64,000 nt of DNA, taken from Rhabditoides inermis. Taxonomy: Eukaryota; Nematoda; Chromadorea; Rhabditida; Rhabditidae. The stretch spans positions 151,501 through 215,500 of the forward strand of contig CAWZYM010000215.1 of the NCBI GenBank assembly GCA_963966185.1, read 5' to 3'. A program made the translations under genes and the position numbers. Of this stretch, positions 11,412-23,300 are shown in pieces. The stretch's first letter is position 1, and each line of letters begins with the position of its first letter. The notes below the pieces were generated by a model. The model was not told the origin of the DNA. It was given only the letters and a program-made list of their open reading frames with translations, and did not search any database.

Positions 11412-12389
11412 TCAGTATCCCCTGTGCATGTAGTTACAGTAGTCCTGATCGCAGCAGCACACGTCGTACACGTGGTCCATGTGGAAGTTGCGCTGACCGC
11501 ATCCCAGAGCCTGGAAAAGTATTTGTTTGTTTGTTTGTTCTTTATTGTTGATATTGCATTCGTCTACTTATAGAGAACAACAAAAATGGAGCTTTGTACC
11601 AATTGTTCTCAAACGAAAACAATTCAGTCTTGAATTATAACGACTGTTATAACGTTTTGTTTACAAAAAAATGCAAACATATCCCGTCAACACTCATTCT
11701 ACTACTCTCCTACGGGGTCATCGAACAAAACACTCAGTTATCGCCGATCATTGGAAAACATCAGTGTCAACCATATCAAAATCGTCATTGAAAAACATTG
11801 GGGAAAAAACATCAGTAAGTAAGTAAGTATCAATCATATCAAAATCGTGATATAACGTTCGGCTACGCAATGATAGCAGGAGACGAAGGATCAAAATGTA
11901 GTTTCTTTCCGTCACAGAAACGGATCGAAATCAGGTCTGCTGGCATTCGGAAACTGTTTCTACTCCTGTTGAACGGTCTAGACATATGTACTTAGACCGT
12001 TCAACACCACTAAACTAGAAACTAGAGCTCTGTAGCTCTATGGATACCCGATAGGAGGCTTTGCGTCGTTTTTGGCCGTTTTTGACTGAATGTGAAATCT
12101 GTCGAAAACTTCACTGGCCACCTACTGGAAAAACAAAAAATACTGGAAAAACAAAGGATGGTATACCTGGCAGGTGAACTGCGGGCTGAACGGGTCTCTC
12201 TCGTCGGTGCAGGTGACGAATACCCTCTCGCTGTCCCGCGCGCGCGCCGTGATGCAGTAGTGAGAAGGCCCGCAGTCCTGATCAGAATTACGAGCTTCAG
12301 GCTCACGAGAAATAGGAAGGCCTGCGTTCAGCAAGCAATCGCAATCTTCCATCAGACCAGACCGTACGTGTTATCCCTGGTCAGTGTGC

Positions 12390-12463
<74 letters not shown>

Positions 12464-12661
12464 TTCTAGGTAAAATTGAATACGCGTCTGTTGAACGCTA
12501 GTCCAGTTAAACTGGAAAACGACAATTTCACTCACTTTTACATAAGGCCAAGCGAACTCGTAGTTTGCGCCGATATAGCATTTCCGAGAGAAAACTGCAG
12601 GAACGAATGCTAATAGTACAATAAGCAACATTGTTGTACTACAAATCATACAGCAGGACAT
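11412..12661 (-). CDS. Ly6/uPAR-like (three-finger) secreted protein
   Basis: Exons (minus): 12661-12536, 12277-12167, 11510-11412; all junctions are phase 0 and give 111 residues. There is a signal peptide, then FSRKCYIG at the mature N-terminus, DCGPSHYC, FVTC, FTCQ, GCGQ and the C-terminal VCCCDQDYCN, which is the CCxxDxCN hallmark of three-finger Ly6 proteins. The tail is short and has no GPI signal, so the product is probably secreted. A TATA-like box (12666-12673) sits only a few bases before the first ATG. The second candidate start, MLLIVLL at 12631, gives a cleaner signal peptide and is likelier. Intron 1 contains (TA)n. Exon 1 has a broken relative at 25.65-25.87 kb. Confidence 0.8.
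12394..12460. repeat. (TA)n microsatellite in the Ly6 intron
   Basis: Uninterrupted alternating TA inside the first intron of the Ly6-like gene. Confidence 0.95.
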
Positions 12662-12839
12662 TTTGTTTTTATACTCTTCTCCTGGCAACATGTATGCATA
12701 GCTGTTTGCGAAATTGAGAAACAAAAGGGTACTCGTAACGCGGATATGAGGATATAATATTACAACAGCCAATAAAAAGACATTTTCAATACTAAAACAA
12801 CGTTTTATGAATGTGTGTGACATAAAAATCATAACTTGT

Positions 12840-12880
12840 TGCACTCGTCTCTCGCACAGCAACAGCTTTTCATAGACAAT
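12840..12880 (-). pseudogene. Relic of a Ly6-like last exon
   Basis: The minus strand encodes MKSCCC..DECN, matching the last exons at 19.4, 24.6 and 26.1 kb (MKxCCCEEDxCN). Upstream it is cut off by TA repeats (12889 onward). It marks a lost Ly6 copy beside the gene at 11.4-12.7 kb. The same pair of neighbours recurs at 25.6-26.1 kb. Confidence 0.6.
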
Positions 12881-12882
12881 TT

Positions 12883-12888
<6 letters not shown>

Positions 12889-12928
<40 letters not shown>

Positions 12929-12958
12929 AAAATTCATGTATGTATATAATATTATATA

Positions 12959-13007
<49 letters not shown>
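12889..13007. repeat. (TA)n microsatellites
   Basis: Two long TA blocks (about 12889-12925 and 12953-13007). The stretch from here to about 13830 is AT-rich with no gene I can support. Confidence 0.9.
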
Positions 13008-13010
<3 letters not shown>

Positions 13011-13898
13011 CCGTGAGTAGCGCTCCGGCAAGCTGTCGCGCGCCTCCGCACTAGTTTTTTGAAAAACAGAAAACACATAGTTCTCGTAGTTTGAATGGTA
13101 AAAAAAAACTTGCATGGTAAAATACGCTCTCATCACGTCTTTTCTGCCGTAACAATGTACTTTCTAAAGTTAATTATATGCTCTACATACTCTGTCTACA
13201 TACTTACACGTCTCCGCAGCGATCACTGTATTTTTCTAGAAACAGTTATATACTCTCTTTTGTCTACTTTGACGAATCCGTTTGAATGACAACAACTTTG
13301 TGAAAACATTAGTTTGCTCTCTTCTGTCTACTGTCACCTCTCGTCTACTATTCTACTCTCACGTCTGCAATATTAACTGCGACTTGCGATAGACAGTTAT
13401 ATCTACTCTCCGTTCTATTTTCTTCTATCTCTCCATATTTCTCTCTCTCACGTTCTGAAAAATATATGTCTTGTTAAATGACATTTATGCAAGGTGAAAT
13501 CAATTTTCACCTCACTTCACTTCCACTCGTCACTGTACAAAGCGGAATTTCAGACTGAATATATGTATACAATATACAAGTAAAGCACTCTGAAAGCTAG
13601 TTTCAAATAACAAAGAAGGAAGCAGCCCATATATTACGTCTACAATGATTTCGAGATGACACGGCAGAAAGAAAATAAGCCGGCTGGCGCGCCCTAACAC
13701 GTTGAGCGCACGTAATAATTTATACGGTTGATTAATAACACGTGATAAAAAAAACAATAATGAACAGACAAGAACCAATACAATCTAAGCGAGAAGAAAA
13801 AAACGGATTACAGCGAAACATCTCTCAAAAGGTGGAGCCGCCGTTTGTAAGCGGATGGGGATAATGCAGCAGACGGGGCCAATTTATTGAGACAACTA

Positions 13899-16800
13899 TT
13901 AGGAAGCAAGTGAAAGAATTTGGTAACGCGCACGTTGAAGACGTGCTGCCGAGTGAGGAGCCGAAACCGAGGACGGACCACTTGTAGATCGTTCCCACGC
14001 AGCCTCGACGGTCGCAGTTCCCTCCTTGTCTACGTCAACGAAGCCCGCAAGAATCTTGTAGAACATGACGATGTCGTTGATATGCCGCCGGTGTTGAAGA
14101 GATTGGAGACCCATGATAGAGTTGCGCTGCGAGTAATCAAGATCTGTGAGAGAAGACCGAGCCGAAATGAGACGGGTGACGTAGTTTTGAACCCTTTCCA
14201 GCTGCGCGATTGAAGCCTTGTCGTGCGGGTTGAAGACACATGTACCGTACTCCAGAAGAGGGCGGATGTATAGGGTATCCCTCATTTTCACGGTACGCGA
14301 ATTATCGACGGTCGGCCAGACATGGGCGAAATGACGAGCTTTTTATGCAAATTGGAGAAATTTCGAGTTTTTACACCGAAAACACGGCAAAAATGAAAGA
14401 AATCGAAAAATCGAAAACTAGAGTTCTGTGCAGACGCTATCAAAGAACCTTCTCCCTCAAACTGAGTTCTGTAGCATGGGTTTGAAGTGAGTTATTAGGT
14501 TTTCTAGATTTCACCTATTGAATAGCCTCAAAAACGTGGTTATCGATTGATAACAAGAAAACTAGAACAAAATTCAAAAATTGAATTCTAGACTCCGTTT
14601 GGAACTGTGGATTCACACCACATATCCAAAAATTGGAAAAATTCATCAACTCCGGAAAGAGTTATTAGCTCTGGAAGGTGAAGAACTATGCTTCATTAGA
14701 ATTGCAAATCACCTTCATTTCCCTAAAATCAGACCGCAAAGCGCGCGTTTCGCGCGGTCGAATTGTCTTGCGCGGGCCGATAGCGCGGCTAAATGCGATG
14801 AAATGATGTCTGGAAAATATGCGGCGAGATGGCTGCCGTACCGTGAACCGGGGGGATACCCTATATGTGATATAGATGGCAAGGAAAAATTGCTGATTGG
14901 CCGAAACGATAGAACGATAGATGGTGAAAGCCCGATTGAAAGCTAACCCGAAGACCTTGTTGCAGTGTTTGCCGAAGTGGAGGTTAGATGTGATGGTGAA
15001 ACCTAGATCGACCACCTCGTCAACCGATGTGATGTTGCTACCCGAGACCATGTAGACGTGAGAGGGATTCTTGCGGCCAATGTGTAAAGCAGAGATCTTG
15101 TGAAGAGCAAGTAGTAGCTGCCAAACGGAAGACCGTTTATCCACGATATTGATAGCCGCCTGTAGTGGGCTGCAGTCGTCGCCAGGGTGAAATGAATAGG
15201 AGACCTTGAGATCGTCTGCGTAGACTCCACATGTCGCGTGTGGCCTTATGAGAGGAACGACTGCAGTGTAGATGTTGAACAGCACGGGACCAAGAACTGT
15301 TCCCTGTGGAACACCAGAGTTGGTGTCACAGGGGTCGGAGAAAGATGTGCCAATGCGGACTTGGAAAGTGCGACCAGTGATGTAATTGCGAATCCACTCG
15401 ACAATAGCTTGGTTGAACCCTAGAGACGATAGCTTCAGCAAAAGCTTAGGGTGAGATACCCTGTCGAATGCTTTGCTGAAGTCGAAGTAGATGACATCGA
15501 CGACCTCCTTTCTGTCGACGGCAGCAGTCCAATGGTTGAGACACTCGAGTAGCTGAAGCTCGGCGGACTTTCGAGAAACGAAGCCAAACTGTTCGGAGAA
15601 AACAATGTGGCGGGCAGAGATGTGACGGACCATGTACTCCTTGAGAACGCGCTCGAACATCCGACAAGCGAAAGAGGTGCTGGAGATCGGGCGGAACTTG
15701 AGAGGGTCGGTGGCTCCTTTCTCCTTAGGAATCGGTGTGACAAAGGAGGACTTCCCAAGAGAAGGAACAACGCCAGTACAGATGCTGGTATTGAAGACCA
15801 TGGCGAGTGGTTTCGCGACGGCAACAGCAACTCGCTTGAGAAACATCATCGGCAATCGATCCGGAGTGAGCGCGTGTGAGAGAGACCAGTTCTCAATGAG
15901 ACGGCAGATGTCATGCGGGGCGAAGTACGGCATCGACGTAGACATTGACTGACGCGGAAACGGAGGAGATAAACCGTCGTCTACAGTGAAAACCGACTGA
16001 AAGGCAGAGGCGAGGAGAGATGCCTTGGCAGAACCGTTGACAACGGGGCGGCCGGCGGAGTCGCGTAGAATGGAGACTGGTGATGAAGAACTGAGACGGC
16101 TGTTGACATAGTTGTAGAAGCAATTCTTGTCACCACTCCTGGCGATGGCACGCTCCACCAATTTCTTATACTTTGCGAGCAACTTCTTGGTTTTCTGATC
16201 GCACTCCTCGTACTTGGACACGGATTCCATTCGGGAAGCATCGTTTCATCGGCACGTACAGGTCAATCGCTTGGTGGAGTAGCTTAATGAACATGGTGTA
16301 CATAGTGTCGGCAGTGGGCGAGGTGAGGAAGAAAGACGACCACGGGATGGCAGCAATGTGGAAGTTGATGCGAGCATAGTCGGCGGCCTCGTAATCACGC
16401 CTCCATGTGGTTGGCAACCTGATGCGAGGGATAGATGTGCGTAGTGCGATTCCAAAATGGTCCGATTTTCCTAAGGAACAATGACGGACCACGAGTCTAC
16501 ACAGCGAGAGCTGTAGACGAGGTCGAGGGTGCGGCCGTGGCGATGGGTCGGCTGGTCGATGTGCTGGATGAGGTCAAATTGAGAGAGCAGATCGACCCAC
16601 GGCTGACTAGACGGCGAGGTGGAGGAAAGTGTAGGCCAGTCCAGATCGGGCAGATTGATGTCGCCGAGGAGAAGAACGCTCGACTCGGCGGAGGTCAGCT
16701 GGTCAGACACGATAGATATCAGATCCGAACCATTGACAAGATTGCACGACGGAGTACGGTAGACGACTATGACCCGGATAGAGGATCCACCTAGGAAAAC

Positions 16801-17175
16801 GTCAACGGCGAGCAGTTCAAAGGCAGCAACGACGGAGCAGGAAAAGACAACCGTCGGAACGAGAGAGGACTTGGCAAGGAGTGCCACGCCCCCTCCTTTG
16901 CGACGCGGGCGATCACATCGGATGAGTGAGTAGGCGGGCAGATCGGCTGTGATGGCGGCGTCGGCGTGTTTCGACTTGAGCCAAGTCTCGGTGAGCACAA
17001 CTATGTCCGGCTGCTGCTGGCAAACCTGGATAGACAATTCAGACAACTTATTGGCAACGGAAAAACAATTGTAGTAAAGAAGAGAAATAGGCTGCTGGGG
17101 TAGTGTAGGCGGTGGGGGTGGTGTAGAGTCGGCTGCTTGTCCGTGCAGGGAAACTAGTTTGTCTGCATCTGGCAC
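13899..17175 (-). pseudogene. LINE ORF2: apurinic-type endonuclease plus reverse transcriptase (broken)
   Basis: The first frame (17175-16471) has the endonuclease signatures LLYYNCFSVANKL, VVLTETWL, GGGVALL, GDINLPDLDW and HGRTLDLVYSS. SDHFGIAL (16492-16166) follows in a second frame, and the RT lies in a third frame (16230-14866): YFDFSKAFDRVSH, SGVPQGTVLGP, VYADDLKVS. The C-terminal piece YIRPLLEYGTCVF (14268-13899) continues after the insertion at 14271-14863. Two frameshifts (near 16480 and 16230) plus the insertion mean no intact product. Confidence 0.85.
14271..14863. mobile_element. Non-autonomous Tc1/mariner-like element inside the LINE (TA target duplication)
   Basis: The termini are inverted repeats: TAGGGTATCCC then TTCACGGTACG at the left, mirrored at the right. 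TA dinucleotides flank it (14269-14270 and 14864-14865). Removing the element plus one TA restores the RT frame exactly (..IT-Y-IRPLLEYG..). It is 593 bp long with no transposase. Confidence 0.85.
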
Positions 17176-18077
17176 TGGCTGGCGGGGCGGGTGTCCGACA
17201 GGAACTGTCGCGGAGTATCCCAGCGACGGTCGTCTCTTCCATGGGAGGACCGGCGGGTGTCTCGGCCGTCTCGTCCGTCAGTATCCCGGCTTATCCGCTG
17301 CGAGGGATCCATGGAGACGACCACGCCGTCACGAATGACAACGCGCTTGCCCTGCTCTCTCCTGCGGTTGCGCTCCTGGCGCAGGAGGTAGCCCTGCTTG
17401 CGTTCCTCGTTGGTCTCCGAGGGGCGGAGGAACACCTTGTCACGGTAGTCACGCAGCAGGCGGGACCTCTGGATGGCCAGCCTGGCGGACTTGCTCTCCG
17501 GAAGAACGATCTTGACGAGGCGAATCTTGAAGCTGGTCGGGTCGTACTTTTTCATACGGTAGGCGGAGATAGGAAGGGACTCGATGCCCAGGAAGTCCAG
17601 CATGTGCAGCACGCAGTCGTAGGTGTGCCGGGCGCGCGCAACAGAAGAGGAGGAGTAGAGCTCAGGCTAACCGGCGTGGACCAAAGATCGAGCACGTTCC
17701 TTCTCCTCAACGGCAGCCTGGAGGGAAGCGCCGGAGGCGGGAGAAGAGGCAAGAGAGCACAGCTGATCAGAGAGGTCAGACATGCGGGCGGAAACGCGGG
17801 CAAAGTCGGCAGAGAGAGAGGCCATCTTGCCCTGGAGAGAGGCAAGGTCGAGAGAGAGCGAGTGATAACGAGAAAATAGGTCACCGGGAGAGGGGGCACC
17901 GTCCACGATCCAATCGGCCAGCGATAGCACAGAGTCGTCGTCATCGATCAGCTCGCCCTCACACGCGCTCTCGTAGCAGTCCTCCGTCAGCTTCCTCTTC
18001 TTCGCTCCCTGGAATGGATCGAGAGAAGAGGGGGACGGATTGACCTCATCAGCCATGTTGTAGTCATCCATTCTCAC
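17154..18077 (-). pseudogene. LINE ORF1 (coiled coil plus basic region), one premature stop
   Basis: About 308 codons in one frame, interrupted by a TAG at 17667-17669. The N-terminal part is acidic, then heptad-like (residues about 55-125). After the stop come a DYRDKVFLRPSETNEERKQG segment and a very basic tail (RNRRREQGKRVV), typical of nucleic-acid-binding ORF1 proteins of CR1/L2 elements. It overlaps the start of ORF2. Confidence 0.7.
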
Positions 18078-18549
18078 CGGTTCGAGTGGGTTATTCTATG
18101 CCACGTACACCCACTAAACGTTGTATCGTGGCCCACTGGATCACGAGCTGACAACGGCGACTCACCGGTCCGGGTGGCCTTGTTGAGTTGTCAGAGCGAT
18201 CCGGCCACTTGGATCTAGCTGTGCTGACGACGGGAGTCCCAGCCAGGCGACAAGCCGTCGAATATAGAGAGAGAAACCGGGGATGAATGTAATGGAGTTT
18301 GAAGGAGTCTGGCAAATTGAATTCGGTATCTGATCGATTATATACATACAGTCCAGGAAATATTTAGTTCCGCCACCACTCCGCTCGTCCGTCCCGAAAT
18401 TGAAAATCGCGCGCGCGCGAAAGTTTGAATGTGAATTTGTTTGCTTGCTCTCGCATGTTTATCGATTTTTGCCGCCTCGCACTTTGTTCACTCTCCGCTC
18501 TCTACTGGCGGCAACTGATTTGCCCACCCACTGTATCTTGTTGAATTAT

Positions 18550-19275
18550 TGGAGCAGGTTTGTGTACTATTTCGATTGATAAAATGCATGAGCTTTTGTT
18601 GCATTACGTTGAATAACACAAACTTTTCTTTTACGGAAGTCTTTTAAAAAGATAATGAATGCACTTTTTTTGAATTTCGAATCTGTTTATATTAACATAA
18701 ACCACAAAACATGTTTTTTTAAGAAATCCAACAGATTTTTTAAGCCTTTTGTTGAGTCCAAAATTGTATAAATTTTGCAAAAAAGGATTTCGGTAAAACT
18801 GATATGAAAATTTACGATTCTAATGTAATTTCCAATGTAAAATCATAAAGCACAAAAAAGTTGCCAACAGCCGGTACCGAACTTGATCATTGCATCTCAA
18901 CGGGCGTAAACGCTAACCACAACACTACTGCGCACCCAGCCCGATTCGCGATCTGAATGATATCCGTGCGGTTCACAGACAGTGCGAAAGGCACACTTCT
19001 TGTCTGCTGGGGGCAGTCGATGCGCGCCACACCCTCCCTCGAAAACGTCCGCCCACAGGGGGTTGCCTGTCTCTCAGAGCGCGCGCGCGCGTATCTCGCT
19101 TTCTACAACAGCTAGCGTTACCAAAAACAAAACTTAACCATTTTCTGACATCCTGATAACATCTAACAGCATCACATTGTTCTCGTGAAGATTCTAAGGG
19201 ACCATTTGTACAGTCGCCTTTTGTCGATTCTAGCGCGTGACTAATCTTAACACAAACCAACCAGCTCTGCCACGC
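18550..19275. repeat. Fragments of the palindromic/dispersed repeats seen at 0.3-0.7 kb
   Basis: 18550-18640 matches one arm of the palindrome at 478-735. 19150-19275 (minus) matches 331-465. Between them (18650-19100) I see only AT-rich sequence and no gene. Confidence 0.6.
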
Positions 19276-19429
19276 TAGTTGTAATATTGAAAAAAGACAT
19301 TACTGTTTGCACACGGGTCAGTAATTGCCGAAGCCAACAACAGCAACAGTGAAAGATACTTTATCATACTGAAATCATATATAAGAGGTGTTTATGTGAA
19401 TTTACAAAACAGCTTTTTCCAAACAAACA

Positions 19430-19991
19430 TCAGAACGTGTTGCACGCGTCTTCCTCACAGCAGCAGATTTTCATAGGGAATTCTATGCCAGGAAAGATGG
19501 GATAAACAATCTTCGTGCATTCGTCAGAGGACTGCAAAGAAAAGTGAAAGTTTTCAAAACTGAATCGTCATTAGTTTTTTTTCGAAAATGTTCATGAATA
19601 ATAAACAAATCTACTTGACATCTGGGAAAAAACGTTGTGGTGTTCTGGTGTGTATGGATGACGTTCACATACCGAACAGGTGATGTTGCCCGCGTAAGGA
19701 AGGCCCTCGCATACGCCACCAACCAGCGCTACCAGAGGGAAAAGGCCTCAACACATTCACACATCATCTTCATCAACCTCCACTGATGGTGCATTCCGTA
19801 AAAGAACGAAAAAGGCACTCACTTTCTGCGCGGACGCACTTGCTGTCCGGTGGGCAGTCGATGAGCGTCTTCTGGTCGATGTGGTGACTCAATATGGTTC
19901 CGTGCATGCCCGCGTAGCACCGCAGAGCAAAGGAGACAGGGAAGAGAAGGAGGAGGAGGAGGAGAGGGAGAGTGCTCGAACCACGGAACAT
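19430..19991 (-). CDS. Ly6/uPAR-like secreted protein, copy A
   Basis: Exons (minus): 19991-19823, 19728-19673, 19531-19430; phases 1, 0; 108 residues. A leucine-run signal peptide ends near SFALRC. It has ALRCYAGMHG, IDCPPDSKC, GGVCEGLPYAGNITC, SSDEC and the terminal CCCEEDACNTF. The pattern is that of a three-finger fold, with no GPI tail. It is nearly identical to copy B at 24.6 kb (segmental duplication) and related to the disrupted copy C at 26.1-27.0 kb. A TATAAAG box lies at 20041-20047, about 50 nt upstream of the ATG. Confidence 0.85.
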
Positions 19992-20040
19992 CTGACTGCT
20001 GATCGCTGTTACAGTTACACGTTAAACACATTACAGTCTG

Positions 20041-20047
20041 CTTTATA
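20041..20047 (-). promoter_or_regulatory. TATA box, Ly6 copy A
   Basis: TATAAAG on the minus strand about 50 nt before the ATG. The identical element precedes copy B (25214-25220). Confidence 0.5.
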
Positions 20048-20149
20048 AATGATTCAAAGAAGTGGAAAACGGTTTATTTTCATACATATTAAGCGTTGCA
20101 TAATCTCTTTATCTCGGCACGTTTCGTGTTGTGGTACGAGTACTTGTGT

Positions 20150-20495
20150 ACTTTTGACAATCGTACTCATAACAACCAGGCAGACAGTGATATCACGTCT
20201 GACTGATAGCTGATGACGCATTGCACTCGTCTCCGCGGCTTTCGACACTCTGCATTCCATAACAATTGAATCACGCAACAACAATCGATTTCTCGATTCT
20301 CGCGATGAAGACAGAAACATCTTCGCAGTATTCCATAACTACGTGATTAGCCCCACCCACAGTACCGTCGATGTAGACGAACCGATGCGAGCAAAAATGG
20401 CATATAGTATCTTTTCTACCTTTTCGCAATATTCACTTTTTTGCAGTCTCCGGAGGAGAATTCGGGTGTAGTTGAATGGTTCAAAGGGACAGTTC
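20150..20495 (-). pseudogene. Ly6-like pseudogene (relative of the gene at 27.2-27.7 kb)
   Basis: The minus strand keeps pieces of the three exons of the 27.2-kb gene: NHSTTPEF from exon 1, then DGTVGGAN..MEYCEDVSVFIA from exon 2, and a frame-shifted tail. Compared with the intact gene it lacks 4 nt after GACTGC, has no signal-peptide exon and lost the last exon's cysteines. The end of it (about 20150-20240) was carried along in the segmental duplication to about 25330-25400. Confidence 0.65.
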
Positions 20496-20778
20496 CATAA
20501 TACGCTAGCGTAATGGATGTTCTGGTGACAGACCGTCGTTCAAGTCTTCGGATATTCCACCACGCTCTGCCTTCTCGAGATATGTGAAGTGAAGCCAGTT
20601 CTTCAGATTATCTCTCGTAAGTGCTTCTACTTCAGAATACTCCGAATCGTGGACGGCAGAAAGATTGTTCCAACTCGCAGACAAGAAGTTGAATGTCAAC
20701 GACAAGGTTGCCCACTGGGCCACTGGTTCCGCGGAACTATTGAACTTGAACACAATTTTTCAATTATAGGAAAACGGT

Positions 20779-23102
20779 ATGCAATCGGCTTTCGGCAAGC
20801 ATTTGTTGTACGCAGTGATGATGCCGTGTGGTGAGTACGAGAAGGAGCTGATTAAGATCGTGTCCAAGGAGGTCGCTCTCGTCGCCCAGTTCCCACTTCT
20901 CGCAATGTTCATCTCACATAAGGTAGGATGGATGTTTTTAAGGCTGTCTAACCGTGCTTGTAGATTTCCACTGCTCTTCTGAATATCAAGGTCTGAGGCG
21001 TTTAAGAAGGAGGTTGTATCTTTGCATCTTCCTGTGTTTATCACCGTGTTATGTTGTGTGTTTATGTAATTTTGATATCACAGATTTGGCCCCTTCTTCG
21101 CGACGGTCTTACTTCTCTTTTGAATACGATGCGCTCGGATCAGCTTTTCATCATCCTTCGTCTCTTGGAACAATTTGGGGTGCATATATAGTCGCATAGT
21201 TGAATTTTATTAAGTATTAATAATTTTCTTTTCAGTCTGAAATGGGTGGTGTTTCAATGATGGCTAACAACAAGATTCGATTTGTCAAAACATACTTTCC
21301 TGCACTTGTTCAGATTTTCAAGGTACGTGTATTCGAATATTAGTTTCCAAACAAAGTTTCAGAAGACGGATAAGTGTGCACAACGTCCTTTGCTGAAGGA
21401 GCTCATCGGCGTTTCAAGAAGGTCTATTATAATTGTTTCATGCTTCAGTTGATGATTGCAGTGCCAATGCTAGCCGTGCTGTGTACAGGAACGTTGTTGA
21501 GAAGTGGGCGGCTGTAGGAGACGAATTGAAAATTCTCGAACGTATTTTTGAAATTGCCGAATTTGCTCTCATCAGCGGAGTATCGGGCGGGTACGACGAC
21601 GTTTGTTCAACGCCCCCTCATATTCCTATCGTTCTATTGTTCTGCTTTAGGTGATCACGGTACTATCGCCGGATTTTATTTGCCGTGTGATGAACGCACT
21701 GCGCGGCAAACAAGGGTCCACCAACCAGAAACTAGTTAAGACTAAGGCGAGGAACTTAATAATGAATTTGATATACTATTGAATATAGGTGCGCAAGTTT
21801 GCAAATATGTTGGAGCAACAGATGGTCTCTGTGACTGTTAGCAAGCAGCTTATCGAGGTGCTCGACGTGTGCGATCAGGTCCCTGTCGTCTCTGTCAACT
21901 CGCTACCCGATACCCGATCCGTTTACACTGGAGGAAGTGAGGAGTGTCCTGATCGCCATGAAAAGGAATGTCTCTTCCGGCCCCGATTACGTGTCCACGG
22001 AGATGCTACTTCCCTCACCGGACGCGCTGCTCAAGATGATCGTCTCGTTGTTCAACCGCTGTTTGGAGGGAGGAGAAGTGGCGGAAGGAATGGCCGACTC
22101 GATCATCTCTCTTCTCTTCAAGAAGGGCGACAGTCAAGACATCGGCAACTACCGACCCGTGGCTGTCTCTTCTACGATCCTGAAGCTGCTTGTCAAGTGC
22201 ATACTCGCACGAACATAGAAGACCCTGGAAGACCATCAACCGCCGGAGCAAGCGGGATTTTGCAAAGGATACTCGTGTGCTGATCAAATCCTTGCCTGCC
22301 GAGAGATGATCTACCGTGCGCACCGCTACAACCTACAACTGTACGTTATATTCGTCGACTACAAGAAGGCGTACGACAGTGTGGAGTTCGACGACGCATG
22401 GAGCTCATTGGCAGAAGACAAAATGGATGCGAGCTACATACGGCTGATGCAGGCGATCTACTCTACTGGAAAGACGCGAGTGGCACTGCGACATTCGAAG
22501 GCTGACATCTCTATCGGAAAAGGAGCTCGGCAAGGCTGCCCCTCTCACCTTACATCTTCAACAGCGTTTTCGCGAAGGTGTACAGGGCATCGGATTTCAA
22601 GTACAGCGGCGCCGGCTTTGACATTGACGGAAAGAAGCTGACACACCTCGCCTATGCGGATGACGTGGCTGTCTTCGCGAAATCTGCGTTGGCGGCAGAA
22701 AGGTCGTCCAGTCTTCTTGGGGGTCCAAGTGACTGTAGCCTTTGCCCATCGATGGCCGTCTGCATTGTAGAGTCGTTCCGTGAACTCCCATTTCCGGTGT
22801 CGTACTTCTTGCAGAACGTCTCGTAGCCGAGTGATCTGCCGAATAGTGCTGTTCCGGATCCGGTCGCGTAGGGTGACTCCCAGCATCTGGCGCTCCATCT
22901 TCCGCTGCGCAGTCCGTAGTCGCATGAGTTCGTTTTGGGGGAGACTCCATGTCTCACATCCGTAAGTGTCAGGTAAATGAGGATAGTTATGCAAAGAGTA
23001 CATTCGCTTCAGATTGATAACTTGAACGCCATGGTGGGTTCTCGACTGACGGAGCACATTGTGGGCAAGCTGGACGCTTTCGGTGTGAAAAAAAGTTTAT
23101 GA
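20779..23102 (+). CDS. Unrecognised all-helical protein, 255 residues
   Basis: Exons: 20770/20779-20922, 21084-21179, 21236-21322, 21363-21421, 21462-21579, 21651-21734, 21789-21878, 23013-23102; every phase closes. It is predicted to be almost entirely amphipathic helix (for example KELIKIVSKEVALVAQFPL, VYRNVVEKWAAVGDELKIL, VRKFANMLEQQMVSV). There is no signal peptide or membrane span, and few cysteines. The ATG at 20779 follows an acceptor-like TTATAG (20769), so an upstream exon or a trans-spliced start is possible. The last intron (21879-23012) holds two inverted RTE fragments, and the final exon is recognised only by phase and a CTTCAG acceptor. I cannot name a family; HEAT-like or TPR-like helical scaffolds are conceivable. 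Confidence 0.65.
21903..22708 (+). mobile_element. RTE-like retrotransposon fragment (reverse transcriptase)
   Basis: Contains TLEEVRSVLIAMKRN, SGPDYVSTEML, NYRPVAVSSTILKL, QAGFCKGYSCADQI, VDYKKAYDSVEF, GARQGCP and, after a frameshift, LAYADDVAVFAKS. It also has an in-frame stop (22216-22218). It lies inside the last intron of the helical-protein gene, on the same strand. Confidence 0.8.
22708..22975 (-). mobile_element. RTE-like fragment, C-terminal part, inverted
   Basis: The minus strand encodes YGCETWSLPQNELMRLR, AQRKMERQMLGVTLRDR and RWAKATVTWTPKKTGRP, the usual end of RTE-type proteins. It abuts the previous fragment head to head, so one element was probably rearranged by inversion within the intron. 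Confidence 0.75.
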
Positions 23103-23209
23103 AGAAGGCTCTCTCTGCCCCCGCTTGGTCTATCCGCCGCAGTGTTGGCGCTTGGGCAACGTGGTCAGCGGATAGCGAGCTTGCTGCACTCACAGCCGAC
23201 TACAAAAGA

Positions 23210-23212
<3 letters not shown>

Positions 23213-23273
<61 letters not shown>

Positions 23274-23300
23274 TCTTTTGAAAAGTACATATATATATAT
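23213..23300. repeat. (TA)n microsatellite between the gene end and the next RTE fragment
   Basis: A long TA run flanked by inverted AGAGAATATA/TATATTCTCT; a shorter TA block follows. Confidence 0.9.

Larger units (their letters stand above)
13830..18350 (-). mobile_element. CR1/L2-like non-LTR retrotransposon, inactivated
   Basis: On the minus strand the order is 5' region, ORF1, ORF2 (endonuclease, then reverse transcriptase), then a 3' region with AATAAA near 13885. ORF1 and ORF2 overlap by about 20 nt. Damage: one in-frame stop in ORF1, two frameshifts in ORF2 and a 593-bp insertion in the RT C-terminal region. The RT motifs and an APE-type endonuclease put it near the CR1/L2/Jockey group; the exact clade would need a tree. 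The element ends are approximate. Confidence 0.8.
19290..20240. repeat. Segmental duplication, copy 1 (copy 2 at about 24440-25400)
   Basis: The whole Ly6 A gene with its flanks matches 24440-25400 at high identity in the same orientation, including intron sequence, the TATA region and part of the neighbouring pseudogene. The two copies are separated by the helical-protein gene and RTE fragments. Confidence 0.85.

Noticed and set aside
13899..18077. Active LINE
   Set aside because: One stop, two frameshifts and a transposon insertion in the RT region exclude activity of this copy.
20054..20320. Minus-strand 88-residue frame as a gene
   Set aside because: It overlaps a Ly6 pseudogene with a shifted frame and has no domain or signal peptide.
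22545..23057. 170-residue minus-strand host gene
   Set aside because: The sequence is the C-terminal part of an RTE-type protein (GCETW, RQMLG), so it is a retroelement fragment.
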